Shown here: piece by piece, positions 1 through 11,541 of the stretch
Layout: every line of letters begins with the position of its first letter
Position numbering within the stretch: the stretch's first letter is position 1
NCBI GenBank assembly: GCA_012274445.1
Contig: JAAROD010000087.1
Coordinates: forward strand, 186,001 to 250,000
DNA from: Sclerotiophoma versabilis
Lineage: Eukaryota > Ascomycota > Dothideomycetes > Pleosporales > Didymellaceae
DNA length: 64,000 bases
Reading direction: 5' to 3'
Translations under genes and position numbers: made by a program
Notes under the pieces: generated by a model
Seen by the model: the letters and a program-made list of their open reading frames with translations, nothing else
Database searches by the model: none
Told to the model about the DNA's origin: nothing

Positions 1-231
1 TGCTACGTTGTCAGGTTTCTGAGTCACGTCGCATAACTCGGGTCTGATCACAAATGGCCTGGATCGAGACAAGACAACAGTCAGCTCTGCTGGGCTCGTA
101 ATGAGTGCAATACTGCATCAGGTGAAGTCGCTGCCATACTCAGCGCGACCAATGCGTCCATTTCTTGGTATACTGCAACGACTATCTCCAATCCTCCCAT
201 GCACTTAGCCCTGCCTGTCACGAATTTGTTG

Positions 232-2115
232 CTAAAAAGTCGTGGTCGCCAGTCTGCTCGCTGCGTTCTTTGCATCGATACGATCATCGTCTTCGTCACC
301 AGCCTTGATACTTCCCGCTTTGCTCGTCGCACGTTTCCGTACGAGCCCGGACTCCCCGTCCTCTTCTTCGTCGCCTTCAGGTAGCGCGGCGGGAATGCTG
401 CCACTCACACTCCTGTTCAGCCCGTCACCGGGTCGTCGCGGTACACCAGACCAGGCGTCGCCCTTCGGTCCTTGGGATGTTGCGAGCGAGGCGCGTCGTT
501 GGGCGGGGTGTGCTTCGCGGCCCAACCTTGACAGACCTCCGCTGCCATCGATGGCGCGAATGTCAGGGCGAACAGATTCAAGGGTCGCGAGGGTGCGGCG
601 TTCAGCTTCGATTTCGCGGATGACGTATTCGCGGATTGCTTGACGCATGTCCGCTGCAGTGCGGCCAAACCATCTCCTTTGCTCCTGAAGCAGGTTTGCG
701 GTGACACGCTGGGCTTTCGAAGTCAGGTATTGCTCGTGGTTGCGGGCTTCGTCGAGTTGGGCGATAGCTTCGTCAACCTTGTCGCGCTTTACGCTGGAAC
801 TAGCCTTTAGCCTGTCGGCGGCCGACAACTTCGATTTGGTGGCTGCTTGGGCTTGAAGGAGTTCGCGAAGAAGGATGTGACGGTTCGTGAGGGTTTCTTT
901 AGCGATGAAGGCGTCGCTGCTATGGTACTGGAGCGGATCGCCGAGAGTGGTCGCTTCAGCAGTACCTTGGGCAGCGTGGAAGTCGCCGGTTGCTTGGATG
1001 ACTTTTCCTAGCTTCTTGTACGCGTGAGCGAGTCCTGTGTGTGTCTCCTGAGCGTGCATTGCGGCGAACTTAGCGCCCAAATCAGATTCGGCAACACCAA
1101 GATCTACGTCATGTTAGTTGTGGCTAGAAAAAGAACACATTGGGTCCATACTTCTCCTGTGCTTGACGACCTTCTCGACCTTTTGCTCTGCCTCCATTGA
1201 ACCCAGGTAGAAAGCCTTAACGATTGGTCGAGCAGCAGCGAGCTCTGGCGTGTCATCTGGCGGCGGCGCGAACTGCTTGATGACCTTGCGTCGAACACCC
1301 GTGGCAGGCTGCTTCCTGCGCACAACTGGGCTGTATCCGAAGTCGCTCTCGACGAAGAACACCATCTCCTCGTCGCGGATGAGGATGTCGTTACTGCAGA
1401 CAACGTTCAGCCACCGCTGTATGGCCGCCTTCAAGCGCGCCTCATCTTCCTCAGTGCCAGCACCTGCAGAGGTCGTGGCTGGAGGCACTGCGGGCACGAT
1501 GGCCTCCGGACAGGCGGAGATCAGGTGCTCGCCAAACTTCACGAACTCGCTGTGTACTCGGCGGACGTCGCGGAACTGGGTTGTCCTGAACTTGGGCAGA
1601 TTGGTCTACGACAGAGTCAGTACTGCGGAAACCGCACCAATGCTGCCTGTACGTACGTATACGTCGAACCGTATTATTGGGTCCTTCTTTCCATTGCGCT
1701 CGAGTCCCGTGACCTTCGCCTGGAGCTTGTAGTGCTGCTGCTGGCGCTGTGGCCGTGTCCCATGGTATCTCTGGGGTTGCTGGCCGGGCTGGGGAGCTTG
1801 TTGCTGGGCGTTCGGGTGCTGAGGCAGCTGCGGCGCATCCTGGCCAGGCTGTTGCTGCTGCTGCTGCTGCTGTTGCGCCGGGTACGATTCGCCATTCGCT
1901 GTCGAAGCAGTACCAGGGCGGTTCTGTTGCGTGTTGTCGCCCATGTATCCGTATTGCTCGGAGTCCTGGCCGTACGGTGACGCGGGCGGAGGCAGCGGAG
2001 ATGAGGGGAGGTCGCCGGTGGGAGGCTGTCCGAACGATGCGCGATTATGTTGCGGCGACGATGCCCATGGGCTGGAGCCGCCAGGGTATCCTTCGTCGTT
2101 GTGGGAATAATCCAT
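232..2115 (-). CDS. VPS17: Vps17-like retromer sorting nexin (PX-BAR)
   Basis: Predicted 594-residue protein from three exons: 2115-1657, 1605-1152 and 1103-232 (introns of 51 and 48 bp; the sum is divisible by three). The N-terminus (1 to about 125) is disordered, rich in Pro, Gln and Ser, with a nine-Gln run near residue 85. A PX domain begins near residue 129 (YKLQAKVTGLERNG, then NLPKFRTTQFRDVRRVHSEF after the first splice). A helical BAR region follows, with the Vps17-typical stretch AARPIVKAFYLGSMEAEQK. Vps17 pairs with Vps5 in the membrane-bending part of retromer, for endosome-to-Golgi recycling. The C-terminus is acidic and basic low complexity. It diverges from MEF2. The family call is strong; the exact C-terminus is less certain. 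Confidence 0.9.
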
Positions 2116-2331
2116 GGTGGAAGGGAGAGCAGCCGGCTTCGCAAGCTGCAGATGCTAGCTATGGTATTGACGTCGTCCTCGGCCGTGCCTTCTCACCCGC
2201 ATCCTTGGCAGTGGCCCTTGCCATCATCGGGCAAGGCGCGACCCTCGACGGCGGCACCACTCTGATCATCACGTGCAGCCTGCATTCCATCGACCATTGT
2301 CTAGGACATACACTTCGTTGCACACTTTGGC
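2116..2331. promoter_or_regulatory. Shared VPS17/MEF2 divergent promoter
   Basis: Only 216 bp separate the two start codons, which face away from each other, so both 5' UTRs and core promoters must lie here. I see no clear TATA box. The regulatory role is inferred from layout alone. Confidence 0.5.
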
Positions 2332-5078
2332 ATGTGGGTTGGATGGGCGCGTTGTGCTCGTCGAGTCCTTCGACATGATGTGAAGGCGCCACGGAGGCTG
2401 CTGTCCACTCAAACACTTCCAGCAGACCTACTATCAAAAACCACTCGAAACATTGGCATTGTGGCTCACATCGATGCTGTGAGCAGCCACGCCATTGTAC
2501 GGACGGATTGAATGCTGACCTGCGCATAGGGAAAGACGACGACAACAGAGCGTATGCTCTACTACAGTGGCTATACACGCAGAATAGGAGGTGTGTGGCT
2601 GTTCCAAGAAAGAAAAAGTCTAAATACTCATCATCATAAGATGTCGATGAAGGATCCACTGTGACAGACTTCCTGCCTGCTGAACGAGCTCGTGGGATTA
2701 CCATTCAGTCTGCAGCCATCACCTTCCATTGGCCGCCCCAGGAACCTGGCGCAAAACCTCCTCAAGCACCTGCGTCTTTTGAATCCATCTCTCCCTCATC
2801 AATTTCGCACAATGTGAACCTGATTGACACACCTGGCCATGCAGACTTTACCTTTGAGGTTTTGCGCTCCCTCCGTGTGCTAGATGGAGCTGTCTGCATT
2901 CTGGACGGTGTCGCTGGTGTCGAAGCGCAGACGGAAAAGGTCTGGACGCAAGCTGGCAACTATCAAATTCCTAGGATCATCTTTGTCAACAAGCTCGACC
3001 GGGTCGGTGCCGCTTTCTCAAGGACTGTGAAAGAGATCGGCGTCAGACTCCATGCATGGCCCGCCATCTGCCAGATCCCGTGGTGGAAAGGCGGCAACGG
3101 CGACTTTGTTGGTGTTGGCGACGTTGTCAATCTTCGCGGTATGCTATGGCAGCCTGGTGGTGACGGAAGAGACGTTCAAGCGTTTGGCATAGAAGAGCTG
3201 GAAAAGACCGATGCCAAATTTGCCAAAGAAGTTAAGAAGGCCAGAGTCGCTCTCGTAGAGACACTGAGTGAGTACGACGATGTCATGGTCGAGTCGTTCC
3301 TCGAGCACGATGAAGATCATCTGGCTATACCAGCCTTACACATTTGGCAGTCGCTCCGACGGGTAACACTGCAGAGCACACAAGCTGTCATACCTGTCTT
3401 CGCCGGTGCCAGCTTCCGCAACATTGGTGTTCAGCCTTTGTTGGACGCAACAGTGGATTTACTTCCATCACCTCTCGAGCGACCAGATCCAGAGATCAGC
3501 ATCTCAGGCCAGAGCAGCACGCTGTCTACGCTGCTTAATGCCTCCGCAAACGCCAAACCTGCAAAATCATCAAAGAAGCCACAGCAGTCGACAGAGCTGG
3601 CAATTCCTGAGGTCAAGAACCTCGCAGCTTGCGCCCTCGCCTTCAAGGTAGTCAACGACACCAAACGGGGTGTACTGGTCTATGTGCGTGTCTACTCTGG
3701 CTCTTTGGACAAAGGCTCGACCCTCTACAATACGAACCTGGGAGTTGCAGAACGTGCTCCACGTCTGCTCAAGATGTACGCCAATGATGCCGTTGAGGTT
3801 GACAGCATTGGGCCTGGTCAGATTGGCGTCATCACTGGACTCAAGCATGCAAGAACTGGTGATACATTGATCGTTTACAGAGGTTTGCAGATGAGAGGTA
3901 CGCCAGCTGGTGGCCTCAATACCCTACAGCTGAGACCTATCAATGTACCGCCGCCCGTTTTCTTCACAAGCATTGAGCCATATAGTCTCAGCGAGCAGAA
4001 GCACGTCCATGAGAGTCTGGCGATCTTGCTGCGAGAGGATCCCAGTTTGCACCTGTCGATTGATGAGGAGTCTGGCCAAACGCATCTTGCAGGCATGGGC
4101 GATTTGCATTTGGAAATCGCTCGTGACCGGCTTCTCAACGACTTCAGAGTGAAAGCGCGCATAGGAAAGATCGAGATCGGGTATCGTGAGACTATCACCT
4201 CGGCGACATCGCCCTACACCTACGAGCTCGACAAACCCATCGCCGGCAAACAAGCAAAAGCCGTAATCGCTGCATCCGTTGAGCCCGTAGGCGACAGCAT
4301 GATCATTCCCGGCACTCAAGTCGAGACCGAGATTGAAGACGGCCCCTTTGAAACAACATTCACCCTTCCCGACAACAACACACTCAACATCTCTCACCCC
4401 AACCTCTCCCGCCATGACTCTGCGTCACATAAAGCTCATATCCCACCACATCTCTCGTTCCCAGGCATTCTGCACTCCCTCCAAGCTGGAGCCTCTGCAG
4501 CCCTCGCCCGCGGCCCGTTCAATGGCTTCCCTGTTGCCAACACAAGGGTATGCATCCATCTCGAAGCTGACACACAACTCTTCCCCGACACAACACCTAC
4601 AGCCCTTTCAATGGCGACACGCGCGGCCGTGAATGCTAGTCTGCGCTCAGCGATCGCAGCTAGTACACCGTCGCTGATGGAGCCCGTGATGAACGTGACG
4701 ATATTTGTGCACGAGTCCTCCCTCGGCGCAGTCGTACAAGATATTTCATCTGCGCGCGGCGGGCAAGTGCTGTCGCTTGATGGTACTGAATCCATTGCGA
4801 CGTCGACCTCTGCCGAGGATTTGCCAAGGATCGATCCAAATCTGATATACACGCCACCCGATCCGTTCGCGAGTGGCACGGGCGATGTAGGCAGTGGGCT
4901 TGCGGATAGTCAGAGGCAGATAGTTGCGCGGGTGCCGTTGAAGGAGATGGTGGGCTATCTGAACCACCTCCGTGCGCTTACAGGCGGGCGCGGTACGTTC
5001 GTCATGTCGGTCGACGGATTTGAGAAGATGGGTACGCAGAGGCAAAAGGAGGTGTTGGACAATATGCGAGAATTCTAG
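2332..5078 (+). CDS. MEF2: Mitochondrial elongation factor G2 (ribosome-recycling GTPase)
   Basis: Predicted 881-residue protein from exons 2332-2478, 2530-2590 and 2641-5078 (introns 51 and 50 bp). The start ATG lies just after an in-frame TAG. It opens a short Arg-rich presequence typical of mitochondrial import. The P-loop AHIDAGKTTTTER is split exactly by intron 1. Switch I (RGITIQSA), the G3 motif DTPGHADF and the G4 motif NKLD follow, then EF-G domains II to V (MGDLHLEIARDRLL; C-terminal domain with GGRGTFVMSVDGFEKM). Members of the EF-G2/Mef2 family split mitochondrial ribosomes together with the recycling factor. The domain order is complete and the length fits. Confidence 0.93.
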
Positions 5079-5440
5079 GAGAGTGTATGATATTAGATGG
5101 CGCCTATGAGCCGTACAAGACTGTAAGATGAATGGATTGAGCATACGTGTATAATGAAGTGAAAGCGACTTTGTCTTTGTCACCGACGCTGATTTGCCTC
5201 TTCTCTCCCAGAGCCTCTGCGCATTACACAGTCACATCTGATCAGCTACCCAGCACACACATCAGCTCACCGGGCACAGCAAATCCTTTCCATACACAGC
5301 ACATCCTTCTCGTACCCAACACGACCTAGCTGCAAAAGTCCAACTCATCGTCACTCACCCTCACCCAGTCCACGTCTAGCGGCCCGCAGAATCCAGACAC
5401 CTCAGCACCCCACTACTCCAGGACAAAGCACACAGTCACA

Positions 5441-5608
5441 ATGAGCTATCACATGCTAGCCTCGCACGCCATCGTGCTCACACTCATCCTGATCGCGGCA
5501 TTCTGCATCTTCGTCGCGTGGTGCCTATACAGCAGCTGCAGCAGAGCCGTAGACGCCGAGTTCGTAGTGCTGCAAGAGCAGCGACAAGCGGCGCCCGCGC
5601 CCGCGTGA
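5441..5608 (+). CDS. Single-pass membrane microprotein (55 aa)
   Basis: An uninterrupted frame of 55 codons starts at an ATG in good fungal context (CACAATGAG) and ends at TGA. Residues 9-30 form one hydrophobic segment (AIVLTLILIAAFCIFVAWCL). A Ser/Cys turn, a short amphipathic stretch (VDAEFVVLQEQRQ) and an Ala-Pro tail follow. There is no cleavable signal site that I can see, so a tail- or signal-anchored membrane peptide is the likeliest reading. I do not recognise a family. The next gene also begins with one N-terminal membrane span. Short frames occur by chance, but the hydrophobic/amphipathic layout argues for a real product. Confidence 0.45.
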   Translation: MSYHMLASHAIVLTLILIAAFCIFVAWCLYSSCSRAVDAEFVVLQEQRQAAPAPA

Positions 5609-5685
5609 AAACAAGGAGGAACCCGAAGAACAGGAGTGGAAGGGGACAGTATCACATGGAGGTTCAAGGATTGGTGATGCAAGTC

Positions 5686-5710
5686 AACACACACACACAC
5701 ACACACACAC
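5686..5710. repeat. (AC)n dinucleotide microsatellite
   Basis: About twelve uninterrupted AC units lie just downstream of the 55-codon frame. Confidence 0.9.
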
Positions 5711-6010
5711 GGATCAATGTTGATCGAGCGGACAAGTTGATATCCAGCGAACGAAGCAATACACAGGCAGAAAAGCTATGCAGCTAATGGTGTTGGATGG
5801 CGATGTGTCGCACACTGTGCGCGGTGACGCAGACGGCTGTGGGATTACGAGGGTTGTACATGTTTGCCTCCCTTCAGGCTATTGGAGGGAGGAAGCCGGG
5901 TAGATGGCGATGACAGGTCTTGAGTTGGGTTGGCAGGTTGCACAGTGCGGACCAGATACTATCGGCGTAGATGCGGGCGGTGGGAGACACGTATGGATTT
6001 GATTGAGAGA

Positions 6011-6051
6011 GGGTATTGGGTTTTGGGGTGGTGGTGTGGGTGCGGGTTGGG
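6011..6051 (+). promoter_or_regulatory. Possible G-quadruplex-forming G-run cluster
   Basis: Several runs of three or four G in 41 bp on the plus strand, with spacers of 2 to 9 bases, about 140-180 bp before the next start codon. One spacer is longer than the usual limit, so folding is only possible. No function is shown by the sequence. Confidence 0.3.
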
Positions 6052-6191
6052 CTTGGTTTGTTTGCTTTGATTTAGCGCTTTGATGGGTCTATGGAGGTTT
6101 AATGGGCGTGGAGTGGGCGTGAATTGTGCAGGTTATTATTTGTTCGCCTTTTTTGCTCTTTTTTCAATCTTGACTTCCTTGGAAAGCCGTC

Positions 6192-7328
6192 ATGCCCACG
6201 CCAGCTGTCATTGCTGGGCTGGTAGTTGGTGCTGTACTTGGTACATGCATATTGTGCTTAGGTGCCTACCTTGTGCACCAGTACATGGCTATTCAGTGCC
6301 GAAAGATCGACAACTGGTGCCAGCGCAATGCTCTCAAAGTGGGCAAGAACGACCATGTCGAGTCAGGAAGGAAGATGGGAATTTCTAAGTTTGACAGAGA
6401 TGAAGGGCTATGTCCAGCTGTTAATAAGCAGAGTCCAAAGTTGACGAACTGTATGGATCGCGACGTGCTAGGACTAAGAGGAGGGCAGGCGTACGGAGAC
6501 CTGGAAGACGATCCGGCGTGGACAGATGAAAGACATATGCTAATGGTGGCACCTGCCAAAGCACAGCCCGCTGCTCGTCCTCGAAGGCTTGGGTGGGAGC
6601 AATATGGCACTCCGTATGATGAAATGTGGCATACCCCTGCGGTTTTCCAGCAAGCGGTGCCCGGCACACGGTATGCGTATGTACCGCCGCGGCCGTACGC
6701 AACGAGGACCTATGGGCAGTCCCCATTTGATCAGCCAGGTGCCTATGATCAACCATATGTTCATCTGAACCCAGGGCAATTTAGCAGCGAAGGCACTCAT
6801 AACGGTGGAGGATACTCGGACTCGATCACTGAAGCAGCTCCAAAGGCTCAACTGAATGCTGAACCTGCAACCTTCGAAGGTGACTGCATTGAGGTTATCG
6901 AAGACTATCTTCCCTTCATCAAAGGGCTTAGGAAGGAGAAAGGCCCAAAGAAGCATGCAAAGAAGGAGTGCAGAAGAGAAGGAGATGGACGATCCTTCAG
7001 CACTGATTTGGGAACCTGTTCGAGTAGCCAGTCTTCAGCATCCACCGAAGACGTACGTCGAGACAGCGTACCCAGTGGCGCTCTGCATCGCGCACGTATC
7101 TCCTCACACGCTTATTCATTATATTCACAGTATGCCCGACGCACAGCTCAAGCACAAGACGATGGGAGCCCGTACGCTCGAGGGCTGCAGCGAAGCGATA
7201 GAACGGGAAACCGAGAGGATGATGTTGAGGTGCGATTGGATTCGATGCGAAAGCCCCGTGCTGGTGGCCGACGACAAACAAGTAATACTCTTCCATTTCG
7301 CTATGGTCTCACTCTAGCATCCTCATAG
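6192..7328 (+). CDS. Unrecognised membrane-anchored protein (378 aa)
   Basis: Open frame of 378 codons with an N-terminal hydrophobic span (residues about 4-30, AVIAGLVVGAVLGTCILCLG), followed by a long soluble, charged, low-complexity region with a Tyr/Pro-rich part (residues 135-190) and Lys/Arg clusters (VRKRKK-like near 245-260). The layout suggests a signal-anchored membrane protein with a disordered tail. No known domain was recognised. Another frame opens nine bases after the stop, so this may be only the 5' part of a longer gene whose intron I could not place. Function unknown. Confidence 0.5.
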   Translation: MPTPAVIAGLVVGAVLGTCILCLGAYLVHQYMAIQCRKIDNWCQRNALKVGKNDHVESGRKMGISKFDRDEGLCPAVNKQSPKLTNCMDRDVLGLRGGQAYGDLEDDPAWTDERHMLMVAPAKAQPAARPRRLGWEQYGTPYDEMWHTPAVFQQAVPGTRYAYVPPRPYATRTYGQSPFDQPGAYDQPYVHLNPGQFSSEGTHNGGGYSDSITEAAPKAQLNAEPATFEGDCIEVIEDYLPFIKGLRKEKGPKKHAKKECRREGDGRSFSTDLGTCSSSQSSASTEDVRRDSVPSGALHRARISSHAYSLYSQYARRTAQAQDDGSPYARGLQRSDRTGNREDDVEVRLDSMRKPRAGGRRQTSNTLPFRYGLTLASS

Positions 7329-7337
7329 TTGACCAAC

Positions 7338-7952
7338 ATGGTTCGTACGCTGACGAGCGTTGAAACAGGAAGAGTAGCTTTAAAATCCCGCACGCGAGGG
7401 GGAGGAACAGGCACTGGAGCCCTATCCGGGGGAAGGCGTAAGGGAAAAGGTTCTATGCAGAGACGCAATAATGCTCGAGACCCTTCTGAGATGAACCCCA
7501 CTGACGGCAAGAGTGGAGCTGCTGGCAATAAAGGTGCAAATAAGATTCCGGATCACTGCGGAAGGTCTCCTGAGCGAGACAGTCTAACGACATACGAGCT
7601 CCACAATAAAAGGATGATAGACGCTGAAGATGGAGGGGTGCCGCAGGTTTTGGTCAAAGCGGCTTGGTCAGATACAGCGACGGCAGCGAAGAGACAGAAG
7701 ATACATACACGGCACCAGAAGGTAGTCGTAGAGCCTGTTCCTGATATCTCGCCAGGGCAACCGAAAACTGGAAGCGTAAACATGTCCGTGGGGGGACGTG
7801 GTCGCCCGCAAGTGCCTTCAACGCCGGTGTCGCTCATCGACTGTAGCATGTCACCAGCTGGGTGGGACAGGAGCACTGGTGCGGGTGTCGGGCGAGATAG
7901 TTGGGGGTCCATCAGCACTGAGGTTAGTTTCCATCTTGATGAGCGGGAGTAA
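7338..7952 (+). CDS. Unrecognised basic low-complexity frame, possible 3' part of the preceding gene
   Basis: A 204-codon frame from ATG, rich in Gly, Arg, Lys and Ser, with no recognised domain and a motif resembling a nuclear localisation signal (AAKRQKIHTRHQK). It begins nine bases after the previous frame stops and has the same composition. It could be a separate gene, or the C-terminal exon of the 6192-7328 gene joined by an intron. A GTAATA..TAG candidate at 7281-7328 would give the wrong frame, and other donors are weak. Function unknown. Confidence 0.3.
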   Translation: MVRTLTSVETGRVALKSRTRGGGTGTGALSGGRRKGKGSMQRRNNARDPSEMNPTDGKSGAAGNKGANKIPDHCGRSPERDSLTTYELHNKRMIDAEDGGVPQVLVKAAWSDTATAAKRQKIHTRHQKVVVEPVPDISPGQPKTGSVNMSVGGRGRPQVPSTPVSLIDCSMSPAGWDRSTGAGVGRDSWGSISTEVSFHLDERE

Positions 7953-9150
7953 GAAGATGGCGTAAGGCCACATTCATGGTGGTTACCGCTTTGTAAGTCC
8001 CAGTTCTGAGGACTAGTTTCAGCCTGCAGTCTATCAGGGCCTCACGCAGTATCGAGTGGGGGTCGCATCAAAGGCCGTTTCTGGACTGAATTTGTTGCGC
8101 TGTGGCTGTCGGTTGAGACCGCGCGGTGTCCAACACATCGAGTCGAGTCGAGCTTCTAGTCGGAGAGTCGGACGAACCTGTCACCGTCCAAGAATGATTC
8201 AATCAATGCCTAGTTCCAGCAATGTTTATATGGTGGAGTGGCTGCAGAAATGCATGGATGCACGATGATGCTAATTTCGTATCGCAGGAGCGAGATGCCA
8301 GGCTGGCTGCATCTGATGGTTCCAGGGATGTTAGCTGCGCGGTGGGTGCGGCTCACTTAAGCCTCGGTGATGTGCAATTCGCTATACGCACGTATACGCA
8401 TACGCAGCTAGCCAGTGGAGCTGCTTTATGCTTTACCGGTTGGTGCTGCTTGGACAGCTCTCAAAGCCACTCAAGATGTCTACAGCGCGTGTGCGCAGCT
8501 GCGCAGCTGTTGAGGGTGTGTTACTTGCGTGCCGTGTCAGCATCCTGTGAGCGATTTAAGGTATCCTGCACACGAGGTCGGTTATCGGTCAGGCTCCCTC
8601 GACCGCAGGCCCCAAAGGCTTAGCCAGTCAGGGCTGCGCAAGCACACTCCGCTCGCTTTTTGCTCCGAACGGAGGGGAGGCCGGCTGCCACATTTTGGCC
8701 CTAGTAGTCATCCTCGCGCCTTTCCACAGGCAGCTATGATAGGCGCCGATGGAGAGGACGCGGCAATGGGGTGCCCATCGATGCTTGCCGCAGAAGGTGT
8801 AGCCGCAGAAGGTAAGCTGCCTTTGTTTGGCGATGGTGGGACCGCCGCGCACAAGGGTCTCCTAGGCGGACCCTGTCCCAGCCTGCCCATGGCTGCGCCC
8901 CGTAGCGCGGGCTTGGTGGGTGCTTGGGGTAAGATTGCACGTTACAAAAGACCGACGCCGGCCTCTTGTGAAGGAGATTTCCCTTGCTTGGCCGCTCCCC
9001 GACGCCTGCAACGCTACTCGAGAACAACTTGCACAGCAGTCGGCGGTCGCATGGCTGTGAAACAACAGCTACCTCCATTCCCCTCGGCCATTCTCCCTCC
9101 CCCGTCACCCGCGGCTTCTGCTCCGCCGACGCACCTTGGCTCCGATTCCA
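7953..9150. other. Intergenic 1.2 kb, no gene seen
   Basis: Open frames here have no protein-like composition. The last 80 bases before the next start (about 9065-9150) are C/T-rich, as is common in fungal leaders and promoters. Confidence 0.55.
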
Positions 9151-10795
9151 ATGTCTGAAATCTCGCGACAGGACTATGAGCGCCTACCACGCACCTCGCT
9201 CGAGGCCCAGGACCTCCCCGAGCTGAAACGCTCCGTGTCAAGCTCGTCATGGCTCAGCAGCTTGAGCTCGCGGCTGCCCGGCGTGAAGACGCTGTCGGAG
9301 CGCGCTACTTACGCACATCTGGTCACCCCGCGGAGGAGGAAGCGTTCCCTCTTGCGCGCCATCTACTACACCGTCTTCGCCTTTCCCTACCTGTGCGCCT
9401 TCTTGGTGCTCGTCGCTGGCATCTTCTTCCCCAGCTACACCCACCGCCCAGCCCACTACGTCAAGCTGCAGCAGCGAGCAGCAAATAGCACCGAGCCAGG
9501 ACGAGCGAACCCATACGGCGAGAAGGTCTTCATCGCAGCCTCGCTGTACGAAGACGAAGGCCAACTGACATCTGGCGGCTGGGGGAGGTCGGTACTGCAG
9601 CTGATAGACCTGCTGGGCCCCGACAATGTGCATCTGAGCATCTACGAGGACAACCCCACCGAAGCAGCTAAGCAGTCGCTGGCCAGTCTTCGCCAGAACG
9701 TTACTTGTAAGACATACCTCCATCTCCAACACGGGCCCAGCTGATTCTTTAGGCAATTCAACCATTGTCGCCGACGAGTTCGACCCAAGCACACTGCCTC
9801 ACATCGTCCTGCCCACGGGAGAAACCCGCCTGAAGCGTATTGCCTTTCTTGCCCAAGTTCGAAATCGAGCCCTGGACCCCATCGATCACCAGGGCGTCAA
9901 GTTTGACAAGATCCTGTATCTGAACGACGTCAACTTCCACCCCATTGACGCTGTTCAGCTCCTCTTCGCAACCAACATCGACTCGACAGGCCGCACAAAT
10001 TATGGAGCAGCCTGCGCCCTAGACTTTATCAACGCCTTCAAGTACTACGACCGCTTCGCCACGCGCGATTTTGATGGCCGCGTCACAGGGATACCCTTCT
10101 TCCCATACTTCACAAGCGCTGGCACTGCGACCAGCAGGAACGACATACTCTCGCAGACGGATGCCGTCAGGGTGCGAAGCTGCTGGGGAGGTATGGTGGC
10201 CTACGAGGCTCAGTGGTTTCAAGATCAGACTCCATTCGAAGAAAAGGCCGCCAATGCTACGAAAAGTGTCCAACCCACGACGCCGAACCGTCGCGCACCG
10301 CTACGGTTCCGCTACGAAGAGGAGATTTTTTGGGAAGCCTCCGAGTGTTGCCTGATCAACGCTGATCTCCAATATCGACGCACCGGAAGAGGCATGCCAG
10401 CAGAATCTGGCATCTACATGAACCCGTACATCCGAGTCGCATACGATGAAAAGACGCTGTCGTGGCTTAACTTCATCCGCCGTCCGGAGCGTTTGTACTC
10501 GATAATTCACGATATCCTCAACCCGATGGTTGGATTTCCAAGCATTAACTCGCGTTTGGGCGACGAGCCCGGTCAGACTGTCACCGATACTGTCTGGGAG
10601 TATGACGATCCAGCGCGAGGTTTTGCCGGTAATGCTACAAGCGCTGATCGTGCAGGCCATTGGGCCGAGGTCACCAGAATTGCCAAACCTGGCAGCTACT
10701 GCGGCGGGCCAAACCTACTTGTAATTAATGACAGACCAGAGGATGGCAAGGGCAAGTGGCACAAGATCCCAGTCCCCCAGCCGCCGACGGCATAA
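9151..10795 (+). CDS. CMT1/CAP59-type glycosyltransferase (putative alpha-1,3-mannosyltransferase)
   Basis: Predicted 532-residue type II membrane protein from exons 9151-9706 and 9753-10795 (46 bp intron, splice inside a Cys codon). A basic cytosolic stretch (PRRRKRSLLR) precedes one membrane span at about residues 70-93. The luminal part matches the cryptococcal mannosyltransferase 1 (CAP59_mtransfer) family: EKVFIAASLYEDEG, GGWGRSVLQLIDLLGP, FDKILYLNDVNF and the Cys-containing RSCWGGMVAYEA. Family members transfer mannose in the Golgi, for capsule or cell-wall glycans. The acceptor here is unknown. An in-frame TTG upstream was not used as the start. The gene stands alone, so context adds nothing. 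Confidence 0.85.
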
Positions 10796-11541
10796 TCATC
10801 TGTTCAACATCCTCACCCTTCACCGCCCGTCTTACCACTTGGTAGCATTTATTGCTCCTCGTCAAGACCCTTTTTTTTCCCTTTTCTTTATCATTAGCAT
10901 AGCGAAGGCGCATCTGGGAGCATGACATCAGCTTTGGCAGGAAAACTGCAAGCGTGTCGGGCGTTTTACATTCGAATATTAAAGACCGCATTTGGCGAGA
11001 CACCGGCTCTTCCGAGCTGATTGGACGAAATATCCCTCAGTAGTCATGAAAGAGAGAGAAAAGGACCAATACAATCAGCTTGCACCTCTCTGAAGTAACT
11101 GCGTGGCTAAAACCATACTCGATGAACTTCCGCTCCTGCGTATTATACGCAATGCATTCATCACGAGACGTGCAACAAGCATGCATAATACCCTGACATG
11201 GTCCCTTCCCTGTCAGCCAATCATTGCACCCACATTCTGCTTTGCGATCACTTCCACGTGACAAAATCTCGTTTCAGCCCTATGACGCTAGCGCATGATC
11301 TGCAGACTGCCCATCAAGGTGCCATCATTACTAGGACTGCCTACAAACCTCGTTTATGAACTTCAAGCCTCATACCCTACCAAAAAGTACATACCACGTA
11401 TATACAGCGTCTATACAACAGTAATACCGGCGCAGTGGCCTGTACGACGCGATATTGAAGTTTTCCGAGCCCACGTCACGAGGAAAACACAGAAACGTGG
11501 GTACCCGTGGACGGTACCGCAAAACGTGAAAGGCTGCAGCC
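10796..11541. other. Intergenic 0.75 kb, no gene seen
   Basis: It holds the 3' flank of the glycosyltransferase, including a T-rich run near 10868-10890, and the ZRT3 promoter. An 84-codon frame at 11295-11549 overlaps the true start and lacks protein-like features. Confidence 0.6.

Larger units (their letters stand above)
5609..6191. other. Intergenic: AC microsatellite and G-rich tract
   Basis: No convincing gene is seen. It contains an (AC)n run at about 5686-5710 and a G-run cluster at 6011-6051, just upstream of the next start codon. Confidence 0.6.

Noticed and set aside
7281..7328. GTAATA..TAG intron joining the 6192 and 7338 frames
   Set aside because: The length is right for this genome, but the join gives a stop after about a dozen codons.
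8529..9158. 209-codon frame before the glycosyltransferase
   Set aside because: No protein-like features; it overlaps the true start and lies in the C/T-rich promoter region.
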